Assembly: GCA_959347315.1 (NCBI GenBank)
Contig: OY365811.1
Coordinates: 35,325,574-35,389,573, forward strand
Source of the DNA: Bimastos eiseni
Lineage: Eukaryota; Annelida; Clitellata; Crassiclitellata; Lumbricidae
Length of the DNA: 64,000 nucleotides
Reading direction: 5' to 3'
The number at the start of each line of letters is the position of its first letter. The first letter of the stretch is position 1. The notes below the pieces were generated by a model. It was not told the origin of the DNA and made no database searches. It saw nothing but the letters and a program-made list of their open reading frames with translations. Both the position numbers and the translations under genes were made by a program. Shown piece after piece: positions 9,371 through 22,374 of this stretch.

Positions 9371-11170
9371 GTCCACAATGGAATTAGATACAATGTTCCT
9401 TCCAAAAGGGATGTCCTTCATACTCCCAATTTCACTTTTGCCTTATAACCACAGACCCCACTAATTTGAAAACTCTACTACGTCTGAATGACTATGAAGC
9501 GAATGTTTACAGATTTATCTCAGCTCTTCTTCGGACGTCTATTCCTTGAGTTCGCTCTTCAACGTACGCTGGAGGCCATGCGTTTAAAGAGGTTTGGCAT
9601 AAAGAATCCATTATTACAAAGATTCTTTCTCGACGCAGTCTTGGCTTATCAGGCCTGGAGCACATTGAGGAAGAGTTTCATTTGACAAACCATTGTACAA
9701 ATATATGAATACATTTACAATAAACTTACTTTACCGGCTGAGCAACGAAAGGTAATAGAATTGACAAATGCCAGCTGGTATAAGCTCTGTGTCACATAGA
9801 AATAGGAAGGCTTCTTGACCATCCAGGACGCAAAACAAATGATAGAAAAAGTTTCCAAGCCTTCACGCTTGGCTGCTTCAAAACGGCATCCCCTAATTTA
9901 TCGATTCCCGCTGATGCACACGGAGTCTTAGTCTAACAGACTTTCCACATCTGCTCCAAACATCTACTCAAGGTACACTCGGAGCGTACTTCACTTGACC
10001 ATGGAACATGGGCGCCATCTTCAAGTTGCTCAGAATCGTCTGAGCACTCTTGGTGCGTGCTTAGAGCAGTCGCATAATGCACCCACCATTTCTTCACAAA
10101 TGATCATCAGCAGAGAACTGATCTGAATTCGCCAACTATTCCGGAAATCCAGGCAATTGATCAGTTATATATATATATACATATATACATATATATATAT
10201 TATATCTATGGTTATGCAGTTCAAGCGCCTCTACCGACCACCGGACACGCTCAATGATTACGGATCCATAAACTCCTTAATAAAAGCGGTAGTAAATTTC
10301 CTCTTGTACGGAAATCCAAATCCGGTCTCGAAGACGAACGGTTGACATGGAAAAACGGTGTCCAAACGCTAGAGAAGATTATCTGACAAGGAAGGCGACT
10401 GGTTCCCTGCAGTGAACAGTGAGTGGGTTTGAAAATGTGACTCTGTAGGGCAAGACCTTTAACATACAACTGTTCAACACGACTAAGGGCCTTTGTAACA
10501 GGGTATATTATATAGCAGCATTTAAAATAACAAGCAAATAATTCAAAATCAAAATATTCTCTCGATACTGAAATCCAATCTCAGAGGCGAAACTTTGGAA
10601 ATGTTTAGTTGGGCCCAACCGATGTCAAAATCTACATAAAACTAGGAGAAGACGTGTAGTCCCATGAGGTAACCCCAAGAGGTGATCATATTTATGAGGC
10701 GGTCATATTTATGAAGTGTAGGGACCTTTTCTTATAGCTTCAGCACGTAAGAACGAAGAGCCAGTACTCTCTGTATTCCACCCCATCCATCCATCCGTCC
10801 GTCCATTCATCCATCCCGTCTCTTACTCACTGCCTGAGAATATGCTGTAAAAACCCAGACGACTGTTAAATACAAGTGTACACTTTTAACTCTCAAATTT
10901 TGGGCCTGTTGCAGTAACCCCAGTGGGTCGATTGTCGCCTGTTTGAACCATGCCATGCACTGCTGGCTCCATTTTTCAGATTCTGGCACAGGTCCCCACC
11001 CTACAGATGCGGGCCATTTCGTTCCTTAAAGAAACCCCACCAACACTATAAATATGCCCACCTCAAAACAGTCCTTACATATTTAACTGATTCCTGTTAA
11101 AAGAGGTTCTGCTTGATTCTAATAGGTCAAACAAATTATGAATTGTAATTCATCTCTAATCTTAGTACTA
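9371..11170. other. non-coding stretch, nothing recognised
   Basis: Only short AT repeats (10168-10205) and chance reading frames under 80 codons. Confidence 0.6.
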
Positions 11171-11740
11171 TCGAACTTGAACCAGTGAGAAAGATATCCA
11201 TACATCCATCTAAATTCAATCACTGATTATCTTAAATAATCCATAGATTCATCCAACCATCTCTTCATCCTGTCATCCCCATCCATCCATCCAATCATCT
11301 GTTCATATGTATATCTATATACAGTGCAACAGCCTAAGTCATCCGTCATTCGATTCGACCATCTATTCATCCAGAACATTCTAGATCATCCACATATCTA
11401 TGGAATCATCTATTCATCCAATCATCTATGTTCCCTAAACCTCTCAATTAAGTCATCCATGAATTTAAAAAAGATCATCCATTCATCTTTTATGAATCCT
11501 AAAGTATTGAAAAAGCCATCCAATCATCTACCTGAATTGCGAATCCCAGTCATCGCCAAATCCATCTAATCACCTAACCATCCCATGTATCTACAGCAAT
11601 CCATAAACCAATCCAATCATCTATTCATCATAAGTGTCCTAGGTCATCCATACATCCATCCTATAATCTATTCATCCTATTTCTCCCTGGTCATCCATAA
11701 ATCATCCATCCTATCATCTATTCATCCTGTGCACCACACT
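11171..11740. repeat. degenerate ATCC/ATCT low-complexity block
   Basis: Recurrent CATCCATCC, CAATCATCT and ATTCATCC motifs, too diverged to give a fixed unit. A smaller block of the same type lies at 9057-9150 and another at 15109-15230. Confidence 0.7.
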
Positions 11741-12218
11741 AATTCACCTGCCTTCTCATTGCCAGCTCATCTATCATGGCACTAATGTGCTACCATCATC
11801 CACCCAACGGTCAGAACCAACCTAGTCAGTATGCAGAGGAGGTGCCTCAGTCCGAGTCAGGTGCGGAAACCCACGTCCAATGACGCCAGACCTCAGAGCC
11901 AGAAACCAGACAACGATGGAAGTCTCTTCCATCCGATAAACTCCACCCAGCCTTCCATCCATCCATCCCCTTATTGTGACTAATCTCAATAATCAAATGC
12001 CAATACATCAGAAATCAATCATACAGAATCCAGAATCAATCAGTGCCAGAGTCAATCAATCATCTGCTTTTTACAATCATTCAAGTCTACTCACAATAGT
12101 CAACCAATCAGCAATTTAATCAATCACACAGTAATTAATAAGCCAATCAACCAAACAATGACAACCCTAGGCAAAAACTGCTAGTGTGAATTAATCTGTT
12201 TGAGTGTGTCTGCGTATC

Positions 12219-12222
12219 TGCC

Positions 12223-12270
<48 letters not shown>
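12219..12270. repeat. (CTGT)n microsatellite
   Basis: About 13 uninterrupted CTGT units. Confidence 0.95.
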
Positions 12271-13157
12271 ATAGCAGTTAAGTATTGCAGACGCTAGTCG
12301 TTCATTCTCAGTCACATTCTCCCAAGGGCTGTCAAAGCTTTTCCAGAAGAACCATCTAAACACGCGAAACGTTCCCCACCCCCGAGGGAATTTCTATCCG
12401 CTTCCCACGGAAGTGCGCTGCGCCGACAACCCGACTGCGAGCTGTTGCCTGTGGCAGGACTCGCCCAAGGGACAACAGACCCAGACTGCAAAACGAATAG
12501 GATTCCATTATCTGTAGATTCCTCAAATCTGACAATGTCTAAGATACCCGTCTGGGTTTATTGAGAGCAGGCTCATGTCCGATACAGAAGCAGAGAAACT
12601 GAAGAGAAACACAGACTGAGAGAGGAAGACAGACATAGAAGAGGACAGGCACAAAGGCTGAGACAAAGACAGTGACAGACAAATACAGAGAGATACAGCC
12701 AGACAGACAGAAAGACACATACAGACAGACAGAGAGCAACAAATATAGACTAAAACAGACATATACAGTGGCAAAGACAGTGTGATAGAGATTGAGATCA
12801 TCCGGAGGAGATTGAAATAAAAGATCCTAAACGACGATCCGTCAGCCAATCCCTCCAATCACTGATCCATCGATCCACCCAATTGTTGTGTCTTCCCATC
12901 ACCCTCTCTCACTGTATTCTGTCCATGTACTTCTCTGTGTGACTGCCTGTGTGTCTGTTTGTCCGTCTGTCTGTTCGTCTGTCTGTCTTTTGGCCTATCC
13001 GCAGCCTGACTGTAAGCGTGCATCATAGGACACCCTGCTTCTTAACCAGTAGGCCTACAGTAAATGGTTAGTCTCTTTAACGTGCCACCCAGCCACCCAC
13101 CCAGCCACGTGCCGTTGCGGCCCATGCCTTGTGGGTCTGTCTGCCTGCAAATGTCTC

Positions 13158-13300
13158 CGTTTCTCTCTCTCTCTCTCTTTCTCTCATTCTCTCTCTTTCT
13201 TTCTCTCCCTTCCTCCTTCTCATTCTCTCTCTCTCGTTCTCTCTCTTTCTCTCCCTCCCTCCCTCCCCCTCTACCTCTCCCTCCCCTCTCTCTCTCTCTT

Positions 13301-13331
<31 letters not shown>

Positions 13332-13340
13332 TGCTCTCTC
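13158..13340. repeat. (CT)n / CCCT pyrimidine tract
   Basis: CT, CCCT and CTGT runs. The plus strand has no stops, giving spurious Ser/Leu-rich frames. Confidence 0.9.
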
Positions 13341-13694
13341 ACGTAGATCAGTCGCTAAGCCCAGCAGCTTTGGACATCAGCGAAAGCCATCATCAGCTGA
13401 ATCGTCATGGCCGCCAATTCTCACAGTGCAGGCAACAAAAGCCCTCGCAGTCGTAAAACCCTTCGCAACAGTAAACCTCTACCTACATGTACCTCTTACA
13501 CCACTACCATCATCACCATCACCACCACCAGAAGCAGCAGCAGCTTTGATGCCAATCATACAGAATGCGCCCATCACACAAATCCAGGCATCATCCAGGC
13601 ACACATACAAACACACTGGACCATTTGCCAAGTCGTCCACAATGAACAGAACATGTAAATTAATTGAACATCTCTATATCGCCCATTCAACATT

Positions 13695-13740
13695 CAAAAT
13701 ACTTACTCAGATGCGCTCTCTGTGCTAGACTAAATGAAGG
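13695..13740 (-). mobile_element. SINE/LINE 3' tail, minus orientation
   Basis: TTACTCAGATGCGCTCTCTG followed by TGCTAGACTAAATG is the reverse complement of the CATTTAGACTAGCGCAGAG and AGCGCTTCTGAGTA sequence at 55521-55554. Confidence 0.6.
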
Positions 13741-13794
13741 AAAGATGCAGGCAACCACCAGACATAATACACAACCCCTTGCAAACTTCTCCGA

Positions 13795-13852
13795 CGTGGC
13801 TTTTGTGGGCACTGAGAAATTTTCGAGGATTTACGTTACATTACATGTATAA
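13795..13852 (+). mobile_element. retroposon 3' end, GAGAAATTTT / ATTAC family
   Basis: GTGGCTTTTGTGGGCACTGA then GAAATTTTCGAGGATTTACG and TTACATTACATG aligns closely with 22316-22373, which ends CATTGCATTACATTAC. Two copies in one window support a repeat family. Confidence 0.6.
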
Positions 13853-14297
13853 CTACATCTTGCTGCAGTGGCACTTTAAACAACTAGCTCTTAATAAGAA
13901 CTCCTTGCCTCAAACTCTTTCTCTTCCTTAAAGATGCTTCAAAACTTACTTTTTATATTTCTTACAAACATCTGGAGTGATAACAACTCCTCATCTGGAA
14001 ACGGAATATTTTGCCTCATATTCACATTTGCACACATTGAAATTGTTCATAATAATAAAATAATAATAAAAAAATGAAAATGAAAATAATAATAAATATA
14101 AATAAAATAGTACTTTTTCACCTTGCTTAAGTGATGCTATCTAGAACATCCAACCAAAATGGCACTTAACACCCAAAATAGCACTTTACGCCTAATACAC
14201 CTATGTGCTTAACTGCTTAATCCAATCAATGATACATTATACACCAAATCAAAATACTGGCACATTGCAATATCACAATTAAATATTAGTTACCTTA

Positions 14298-14336
14298 ACA
14301 TGGTGCTATATAAATTTTGCAATGAATGAATGAATT
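14298..14336 (+). mobile_element. retroposon 3' tail (GGTGCTATATAAATTT + AATGAATGAAT)
   Basis: Same end as 38258-38284, including the AATGAATGAAT terminal repeat. Confidence 0.55.
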
Positions 14337-15840
14337 AGCACTATGCTCAGCATGCATAAATGCTACCTTACAAGTACTTAGGAAAGTAATGGTAAAATGT
14401 GTAAGCCACCCAAATAATTACACTCAACTCTGATAATGGTACATTACGTTCCATACCAAATAATAGTAACTTAACTTACCTTACCTAGGTACTTAAAGTA
14501 CTTAACATAACCTACCCTTCCTTCTGGTCTTGCACAAATTATAGTGGAGCAATTCAAACTTAATCTAGGTCAGGTGAGTTGTCTGGAAAACCAGAAAACC
14601 CAGACGAATCCTACTCCTACTAAGTCAAGGTGGAGTCGACAGTTAGGTGGATTCACTCAAGGTAAGAAGAAGGAGGCAAGGTCAGCAAAAGGTGAGTCCA
14701 CTTATTCTGTAAAGAGATTGTTCAGGAGTTCTCAGGTTGACCTATTGTCTCTCTAAGTGTCTCGGAGAAATCAGGACACGCTCCAGCTAACCAACGAGAG
14801 ACAATGGTCACATGTTGGGCTATTCAAAAACTGACTGGCCCACCAAGACTGGCAGATCCAAGGGCCACTGTATGTGGCCCTCCATCCGGGCACTTCAACT
14901 CAACCCCCATCTTCTCTCTCGTGTGTGGGCCCCTTCTACAGGAGTAGTCTGACACTGCACTTAGGCTGTTGCCCTTGACTCTGTGCTGCAGGCATTTGTT
15001 AACTGTCTAAAAACGCACTTGTTCGGATCTGATAGCTAGTCATATATGTACAGCGTGCACCCTTTGTGGGAGCTCAACCTACAATGCAATATAATAAGTG
15101 TCCTTTACAGCCCATCTATCCATCCCATCCATTCCATCCCAATCCATTCAATTATCCATCCATCGATTCGTGCATCCATCTATTCATCCATTCACCTATT
15201 CATTCATCCATCCATACATACATACATACATAATTATATTCAATTATGCATTATACACATATGCTTACATACACATACAAATATACATGCATAATAAATA
15301 CACAATATTATATAGGCCTACTTTGAAGTGGCCCTCAAAGATTCACACCTGCCCTTTGCGGGTAATTTGAACCATGAGTGGCCCTCCCAAGATCTTAACT
15401 TGCACGCCTGTGAATTTTTCTTTGCATTCGTTTACCAAAACCTTATGAAGGGAGGAACGGCCAGCACACACCCACCCACAACGCCTTCTAGCTACCCTTC
15501 AAGTCAGCTTCCCATTAAAATGCAACTGCAACATAGGAGGGGTTTCAATCTGGGCCAATGAGGAGGAACACAGACTAATCAGGAACTATACCCTACACTG
15601 CAGAACATGCACCGAATGCATGGGAGTTTAGACGACGCCTGTTTGAGCTGCTCCATCGGGTAATAATATCTAATCTTGGCAAAGCAAAACAAATAGTCTG
15701 GATGCAACATGAACTTCTGACCTAAACCGCCCTGTTCATGCGAACTTTAACCTTTGGTGTGCAGCAGCAGCAGAACCGCTCAGCCAACTGCATCTATCGG
15801 ACTCTATCTAAGGAACCATTGGTCTTTCTCTGCCCAGTAA
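14337..15840. other. non-coding stretch
   Basis: Contains a degenerate ATCC/CATA block (15109-15240). No gene recognised. Confidence 0.5.
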
Positions 15841-15842
15841 CG

Positions 15843-15966
15843 GGTGGGGGGAGGAGGAGGAAGGAGGAAGAGGGAGGAGGAGGAAGAGGAAGGAGGAGGC
15901 GAAGGAGGAAGAGGAGGAGGAGGAGGAAGAGGGAGGAGGAAGAGGAAGAAGAAGAAGAGGAGGAGG
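15843..15966. repeat. (GGA/GAA)n purine tract
   Basis: Almost pure purine on the plus strand, mostly GGA and GAA. It could form triplex DNA; the Glu/Arg-rich frame is an artefact. Confidence 0.9.
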
Positions 15967-16344
15967 CATGGGATTTAACGCTGCTGAACCATTATGGTTG
16001 ACCAGCATTAAGTATCACTGACATAATCTGCACTTATAGCCACTGGAGTAATAGTCTTCAACAAGCTTCCGGGGCAATGTATCATCCCGAGGGGTCTGTC
16101 TGGAGAGAAACATCCGGGAAACGCATGAGAGAACTGTCCGGAGGGGGAAATATCTGGGAAAACGTCCAGAGGAATGTTTGGAAAGATTATCTAAGAGAAA
16201 TGTCCAACAGAATATAAGCCCATCTTGGAGTAATCTCCAGCAGCAGATTGTCTGGGGACTGTTTTGCGGAAGTGCTAGGCAATATGGAAGGATAACATTG
16301 TGAGAAAATATGAAGGATATCTGGATATGTCTGGACTGCGGCAT

Positions 16345-16376
16345 AATCGAAATCGTAAGTGCGCATTTATAGAGCG
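16345..16376 (-). mobile_element. retroposon 3' tail, minus orientation
   Basis: GTGCGCATTTATAGAGCGCC is the reverse complement of the GGCGCTATATAAATG tail, with one change. Confidence 0.45.
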
Positions 16377-16547
16377 CCTTTTCACCCAACTCGTCAACTC
16401 TTACCCCCACCTGAGAACGTATAACCCTTTACTGACCTCTGGCCAGTCACAACCCTTAAAATCAGTCCCTAATGGTTCATTGTGGCCACAACTTACCATT
16501 ATTCAACCAGATCATCGGATTATCTATCTGTCAATACATACATGGAG

Positions 16548-16825
16548 CAGAGGTGTAACAAGGTTTTGAAAAGCGGGGGAGCATAATAGCAAAAATGTTT
16601 TTGCTCCCCACTTTTTTTAATTTTGCCCCTCCCCCCAGAAATGTGAAAAATGTGGGGCACAAATTATCTTAACAAGAGTCATCTTAAAAAGACATTGGAG
16701 AAACATAAAAAAGAACTGATTTGGGGGCACATGGGGGGCACTGAGCATTAAAACTTGGGGGCTTTGCCCCCGGTTTTGAAACTGGGGGGCCGGTACCCCC
16801 TGCCCCACCGCTTGTTACACCCCAG
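16548..16825. mobile_element. old hAT-like non-autonomous element (278 bp)
   Basis: Left end CAGAGGTGTAACAAG and right end CTTGTTACACCCCAG form an imperfect terminal inverted repeat. The 8-bp flanks ACATGGAG and GCATGTCG agree at five positions, as expected for an eroded target-site duplication. The interior is rich in GGGG/CCCC and subterminal repeats with no coding capacity. Confidence 0.6.
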
Positions 16826-17960
16826 GCATGTCGCTCCTCACCCGCAGTAGGCCGACTTTTACAAAAATTCTACATGCCTTCCTAATTAATGGAATGTAAC
16901 TAGCTCACCCTGTCTGGATATTTCCAATTTTTTCCATCTTGCTACTAGTTAAGGCTGTCTTTTATCTCTTTGCTTTCTGGTGCTTTGAATGTAGCTGATA
17001 ATTCATTAAGTAGCCTAACTCATTCTTAGCTTTACTGTATGTATACATACAAGCTGGTTGTTGTGTTGTTAGCCAAGGCTTAAGGCCATGTTGTCTCAAC
17101 TTCAGACACTTGGAATTTTATAACTTATAATATATAATGTCCGTAGCGGGATCTTGATCCCTTCTTGTATCTCACGTTTGGCATGTTTAGCTTCTTATTA
17201 CGACCTCATTAAAACTTTTCCATTGATTTATTGGTGTGTGTGGAGTCATAGTCATATACACCCTAAACTAAAACTGTTCTTGGTGCAGGAGCATTTCCAG
17301 GTGCTGGAACTCTCCCCTCCACGAGACCACTCTGTTGCTTTCTTCATTTCGTTCATAACTTGCATCCTGCACCAATTACTACCTCAAACCAAGCCTAGCT
17401 ACTTCTTCTCCCTCCGTCGTCTCTATGCACGCAGAATGATCTTCATAAAATTGACCTAATCTGGCTGATTGTGGCTTTGCTTGGTGCGCCTTTCGTCGAA
17501 TATTGAGAACTTAGACGTACAATAAAGTGAATAAACATCGGCGAGATAGAATTTATAAATGATAATAGCCACAAAAACGGAATAGATTGGTCCTCAACCG
17601 CTGGTGAAACAGAGGCCGAGAAAGGAGACGAAGCTGGCTCATATGGCGGGTTGCATGTCAATTGGCAGATTAAAAGTCGCTGGGCTCACTCAAGTCATGG
17701 CTAACCTACAATAAGCAGCCTGCATGGCTTGCCACCACTGAGCCATACGTCCGAACCTTCCTGAACCATGTGGCTAACTGCCACCTAGCCACCATACACC
17801 AGCAGCAGGTGAGCGAATGTTCATCTTCAGTCAACACATGCATGACTAGTTTACTACCATATTCAGTGATTAAGGTCAGGTGCCGAGGGTCAATGGAAGA
17901 AATTACGCTCATGGGATCTAATCAAGTCAATCAACAAATTGGTCATACCCTGTAATTAAG
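16826..17960. other. non-coding stretch
   Basis: No recognisable gene or repeat. Reading frames here are below 105 codons and lack family motifs. Confidence 0.5.
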
Positions 17961-17965
17961 ACGGG

Positions 17966-18050
17966 GCTGCTGGATGGCCTAGTCATTAGCCTGCTGGACT
18001 TCCAACAAGAGATAGGGGTTCAAATCCCAGTCAGGGCAGAAATTTCATTA
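17966..18050 (+). mobile_element. tRNA-derived SINE head
   Basis: Box A TGGCCTAGTCATT (17975-17987) and box B GGTTCAAATCC (18017-18027) with about 29 bp between them. The body continues to about 18200 without a cloverleaf. It is a decayed pol III retroposon, not a tRNA gene. Confidence 0.55.
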
Positions 18051-18682
18051 GAGGTTCTGCTCCATCTCAACCTATCAGCTTAGATAAACTCAGCTATAAT
18101 GAAAACTAAATGCTGTTGCTCTCGCTGGCAGCGGGCAGATGAGAAAGCAAGGAAGAGAACTGACCACCCTCTACCCTCATGTAAGATGTTACGAAAACGA
18201 AGTCACTAATACTTGACACAAATGACTGCCCGATGATGGTTCATGAGCTGCTCAAATGCTAAAAACTAAGTTAAATGAGTATGCATGCATAAATGGCATG
18301 AGTAATTAGATGAGACATTTAATAAAGCTGACAAAATATAAATGGAATAAACAAAAAAATAACAAATTCGATTTGAATATATACAGACATTTACATACAT
18401 GTATATACACAAATATGCAAATACACATACACACATGCAACTATACACGCTTTTAAATATATGGTTTGTCATGTGTAACCAACATTCTACTGATTCTATT
18501 GACTCTTGGGTGAGACACCCAATGCAGTTTGTATGCTGGTTGTTCAACCCAAATAAAGGTTGGGAGTTAAAACCCTCCCCATCATATAATCATCTGGACT
18601 TGAATTCCACTCTGGCATCAATCTCTCACGAATTGACAATGAAATGAGTCCATCAATTTCACATGGTCAGTGGCAGATCAGA

Positions 18683-19098
<416 letters not shown>

Positions 19099-19223
19099 AA
19101 CATACACATACATCCATTATATATAAATATATACACAGTGGTACATAGATTACACACACATATATATATATATATACATACACTGGCACAGATTGCAAGC
19201 ATGTAGGCATTATGTATCTATGT

Positions 19224-19264
<41 letters not shown>
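19224..19264. repeat. (AT)n microsatellite
   Basis: About 19 TA units, in a TATA/CATA-rich block (19100-19310). Confidence 0.9.
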
Positions 19265-19265
<1 letters not shown>

Positions 19266-19507
19266 CATACATGCATTTATGTAAATATGCATACATAAAT
19301 GCACTAATGTGTAGAAACATTATAAGCAAGGATTTCATAGTTGTATATGCTAGGACCTGTTCATTGATTGTATATCAGTTATCGGTTTCTCTATTTCACA
19401 GAAGCCTTGTTGCCAATACTTTCCTTGCAAACGGCCAGACTCCAACAAACCCTGTGGCTCAACAGCTTAAAAGAATGCATACACAAACCCCCATAATTAT
19501 GTGTGTA

Positions 19508-19509
19508 TG

Positions 19510-19566
<57 letters not shown>
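19508..19566. repeat. (TG)n microsatellite
   Basis: About 28 TG units with one early TATG interruption. Confidence 0.95.
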
Positions 19567-19568
<2 letters not shown>

Positions 19569-20009
19569 CAAAACCATGCGGAGAACGTCATTTTCGAAAG
19601 ACGGTAGAAGAGATAGACAGCGAGACGTCCGCTTTGACACAGAAGCCCGTTAGGAATTAAGGAGAAATTACGACAAGAAGCCAACGGAGCATCACCCTCA
19701 CACATCCAACCAACCAACTGGGTCTAAGGAGGGGGTGGGATACGACGTTCTATGGTGAAGAGGGAATGACACGGGCGTATGAGGAAGAGCCTCCCCGGAG
19801 AACTTTATTATTCCGACCGAGGAGGTCGTTCGCGTCAACAAACCGAATCCATAAGTATAGGTTCTAATAAAATGAATCATCTCAGACGAAAGAAATCGAG
19901 GCGGCTTCTGTCAGAGTACAGCGGTCGTAATGTAAGTGTACAGCAGTGCAGACATTTGTCCAGCGCTACTCTGTAAAAACTCCCTGACCCACACGGGAAG
20001 ATGGCTGAA

Positions 20010-20060
20010 GGGTAAGGCGCTGGCAAGAAGATCAGAAGGACATGGGCTTAATACCTTATA
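20010..20060 (+). mobile_element. possible decayed tRNA-like SINE head
   Basis: GATGGCTGAAGGGTAAGGCG and CTGGC resemble the 5' half of a tRNA-Leu/Ser-type SINE; the box B counterpart GGGCTTAATACC is degenerate. Confidence 0.3.
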
Positions 20061-20257
20061 TAGCCCCATTGGCTCCCATAAGGTCAACACAGACTTCCAT
20101 TTGCTAAAAACAGGTTTGACATCTCTGTCCTAGACCTTAATTTGATAACATATAGGAATAAACAGGAATTTTGCATTCCAAAGAAATTACTTGAAGGATA
20201 TTACATCTGGCTCCATTTGATGACAAATATATAATCATATATATATATATACAATAT

Positions 20258-20395
20258 ATAATAAAATATATTACATATTTATAATCATATATAATTTATA
20301 TATATATATAAAATATATTACATAATTATAATCATATATAATTTATATATATATATAATTATATATGATTATAAATATGTAATATATTTTATTAT
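20258..20395. repeat. perfect 39-bp-arm AT-rich palindrome
   Basis: Arms 20258-20296 and 20357-20395 are exact reverse complements (39 of 39). The 60-bp spacer contains a second direct copy of most of the left arm. A TA run follows at 20424-20453. It is a cruciform-prone locus. Confidence 0.9.
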
Positions 20396-20419
20396 AGTGT
20401 AATAGTATAATAAAGTAAG

Positions 20420-20460
<41 letters not shown>

Positions 20461-21045
20461 GCTATTTAAGTCTTTAAGCAGTGGCAACTGAAGTAACCTT
20501 TCTCCCCATCATCTTGTGGTTATCTTCTTCAGAGGAACTTATAATAAATTAGGGGAAGGAAAGAATTGGCAAAGAAATTGGCAAGGCAGATGGGATCACG
20601 CAGCAGAGTATGCTTTAGTGAATTGAACAAGCAAAGGAAATGCACAGATGCACACGATGGGAGAGAGAAGGATAGACAGACATGCAGGCAGAGAGACAAG
20701 CACACACACAGAGAGAACAAGCAGTCAAAAAGGTAACATCAATAAGACAGACAAGCAGACAGACTGATAGATGATCACACTGAAAGACTCTGTATGCATT
20801 TGTAGGTACAATATACATGTATAAGTGTCTAGGTGTGTACTAGTACGTGCGTGTGTAGGTGTGTGCATGTATGGATGGTTGGGTGTACACGCTTGTGTAT
20901 GGAGTGGAGATGCGTGCATTTCAAGGTTTTGTTAAATTCTAATATTTCATGATATTTTATGAATTTTAATACTGGCATTGAATTTTATTATATGTTTCCA
21001 TTTCAACTCATGAAGCAAGTAAATATCATTGACATCAACATAGGT

Positions 21046-21093
21046 AATCAATCAATCAATACATCAATAAATAAATCAATCAATCAATCACCC
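21046..21093. repeat. (ATCA)n microsatellite
   Basis: ATCA/ATAA tetranucleotides, about 11 units with interruptions. Confidence 0.9.
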
Positions 21094-21215
21094 GTAAAAG
21101 AAAGATGACTAGCAACACACAGTAACTGAACATCATTGGATGGAGAATTATCCGAGAATAAGACGCGGAGATGTCGGTGGCATTTAAAAAACAAACTCTA
21201 CCATACCACGCATAC

Positions 21216-21392
21216 CTGCTGGCATCATCTTTTAGAATGCCAACAATTGATTCATCCCAACCCCTTCTAAAGATCAGCTTATAAGACAGTCCAGCTTTTC
21301 CACGGACCCTGTCACTAACAGTTTCATCAAAATGCAAATTTTCACTTGGTAAGCTGTCTCGCTGAAGCCCTTTCTCTCTCGCCATTTCCTTC
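21216..21392 (-). CDS. candidate orphan coding exon, product unknown
   Basis: On the minus strand a strong acceptor (ACAGCTTTTGTTCAG at 21407-21393) is followed by 177 open nt and a donor AG|GTATGC (21215-21210). In phase 2 it encodes charged, protein-like sequence including KEMAREKGLQRDSLP, HFDETVSDRVRGKAG and LSYKLIFRRGWDESIVGILK. I recognise no family. It is symmetric (phase 2 to 2) and lies on the same strand as the syntrophin gene, 13.5 kb upstream of its first seen exon. Their phases do not join directly, so it would need intervening exons or belong to another gene. A chance open frame is possible. Confidence 0.3.
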
Positions 21393-22031
21393 CTGAACAA
21401 AAGCTGTAACAACATCCACCTATAATGAATGCTCTTTTAACAAACAAGCTGCCAACCGCAGACAACTTCGTGGCAACTCCGATGAAGCACATAAATTGTC
21501 TGGTAGTCAAGCACTGCCCCAGAGAACCACAACAAACAGCCACACTGGCCTATTATAGTAAGTCAACAGACGAGTGTGATTTTAACCAAGGGTGATACGG
21601 TTGGGAGAAATGGAAGGGACCTGGACTATCAAATAGTCCGAAATTTGTCAATGTATGCTCGGAATTTTGTCTATTTTTTAACGACACTGTGTGATAAGAA
21701 AAATCTGTAGCGTCGCTTCCCTCCTTTATCCAGGCTTTTGACTGGCACTGCCAGAGTGCAAACAGTGGAATTAGCTTACAGGACACTAATAACTGGTTTG
21801 GTAAAAACAATGAACAATGCACAGCATGAATGAATTCACACATTTTATATCCAATTGGTTAGAACGCTCATGCACGCTGTAACACGATGAGTACGGTATG
21901 ATCTCCCCCTCTTCGACGGCTACATACTGATCACCATGTGCTCAGTCAAAACAAATTCGATAGGCAGGTATGGTCAGGCTTGGTAATGCACAAAACATTT
22001 GATGAGCTAAACAAGTGTGCAGCCATCAGGC

Positions 22032-22210
22032 CCATCAAAAACCACATACTCCTTAGCACCACATAACAAAACCATCAACCACGTACTCCTTAGCACCACA
22101 TAACAAAACCATCAACCACGTACTCCTTAGCACCATATAACAAAACCATCAACCACGTACTCCTTAGCACCACATAACAAAACCACCAACAACATACTCC
22201 TTAGCACTAC
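22032..22210. repeat. 37-bp minisatellite, about 4.8 copies
   Basis: Unit made of ACCATCAACCACGTACTCC followed by TTAGCACCACATAACAAA. Copies differ by one or two bases, so the array is young. Confidence 0.95.
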
Positions 22211-22315
22211 AACAACACCATGCTGTCTCCTCGGCTTTACCTTCCCAGATCTTTACTCGCAATGGAGTGAAAAGAGAAGACTGGTTAGTGCCAGCAAATA
22301 AACTTGTCTCCATGA

Positions 22316-22374
22316 TATGGATTTTGTGGGCGATGAGAAATTTTTGAAAACTTACATTGCATTACATTACAAGG
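22316..22374 (+). mobile_element. retroposon 3' end, GAGAAATTTT / ATTAC family
   Basis: GGATTTTGTGGGCGATGAGA, then AATTTTTGAAAACTTACATT and GCATTACATTAC. Partner of the copy at 13795-13852. Confidence 0.6.

Noticed and set aside
16060..16260. Degenerate GTCCxGxGAGAAA-type tandem repeat
   Set aside because: Recurring GTCC/TCTGG and GAGAAA words are visible but no stable unit length could be defined by eye.
17966..18050. Functional tRNA gene
   Set aside because: Box A and box B are present but no cloverleaf, acceptor stem or pol III terminator; fits a SINE head.
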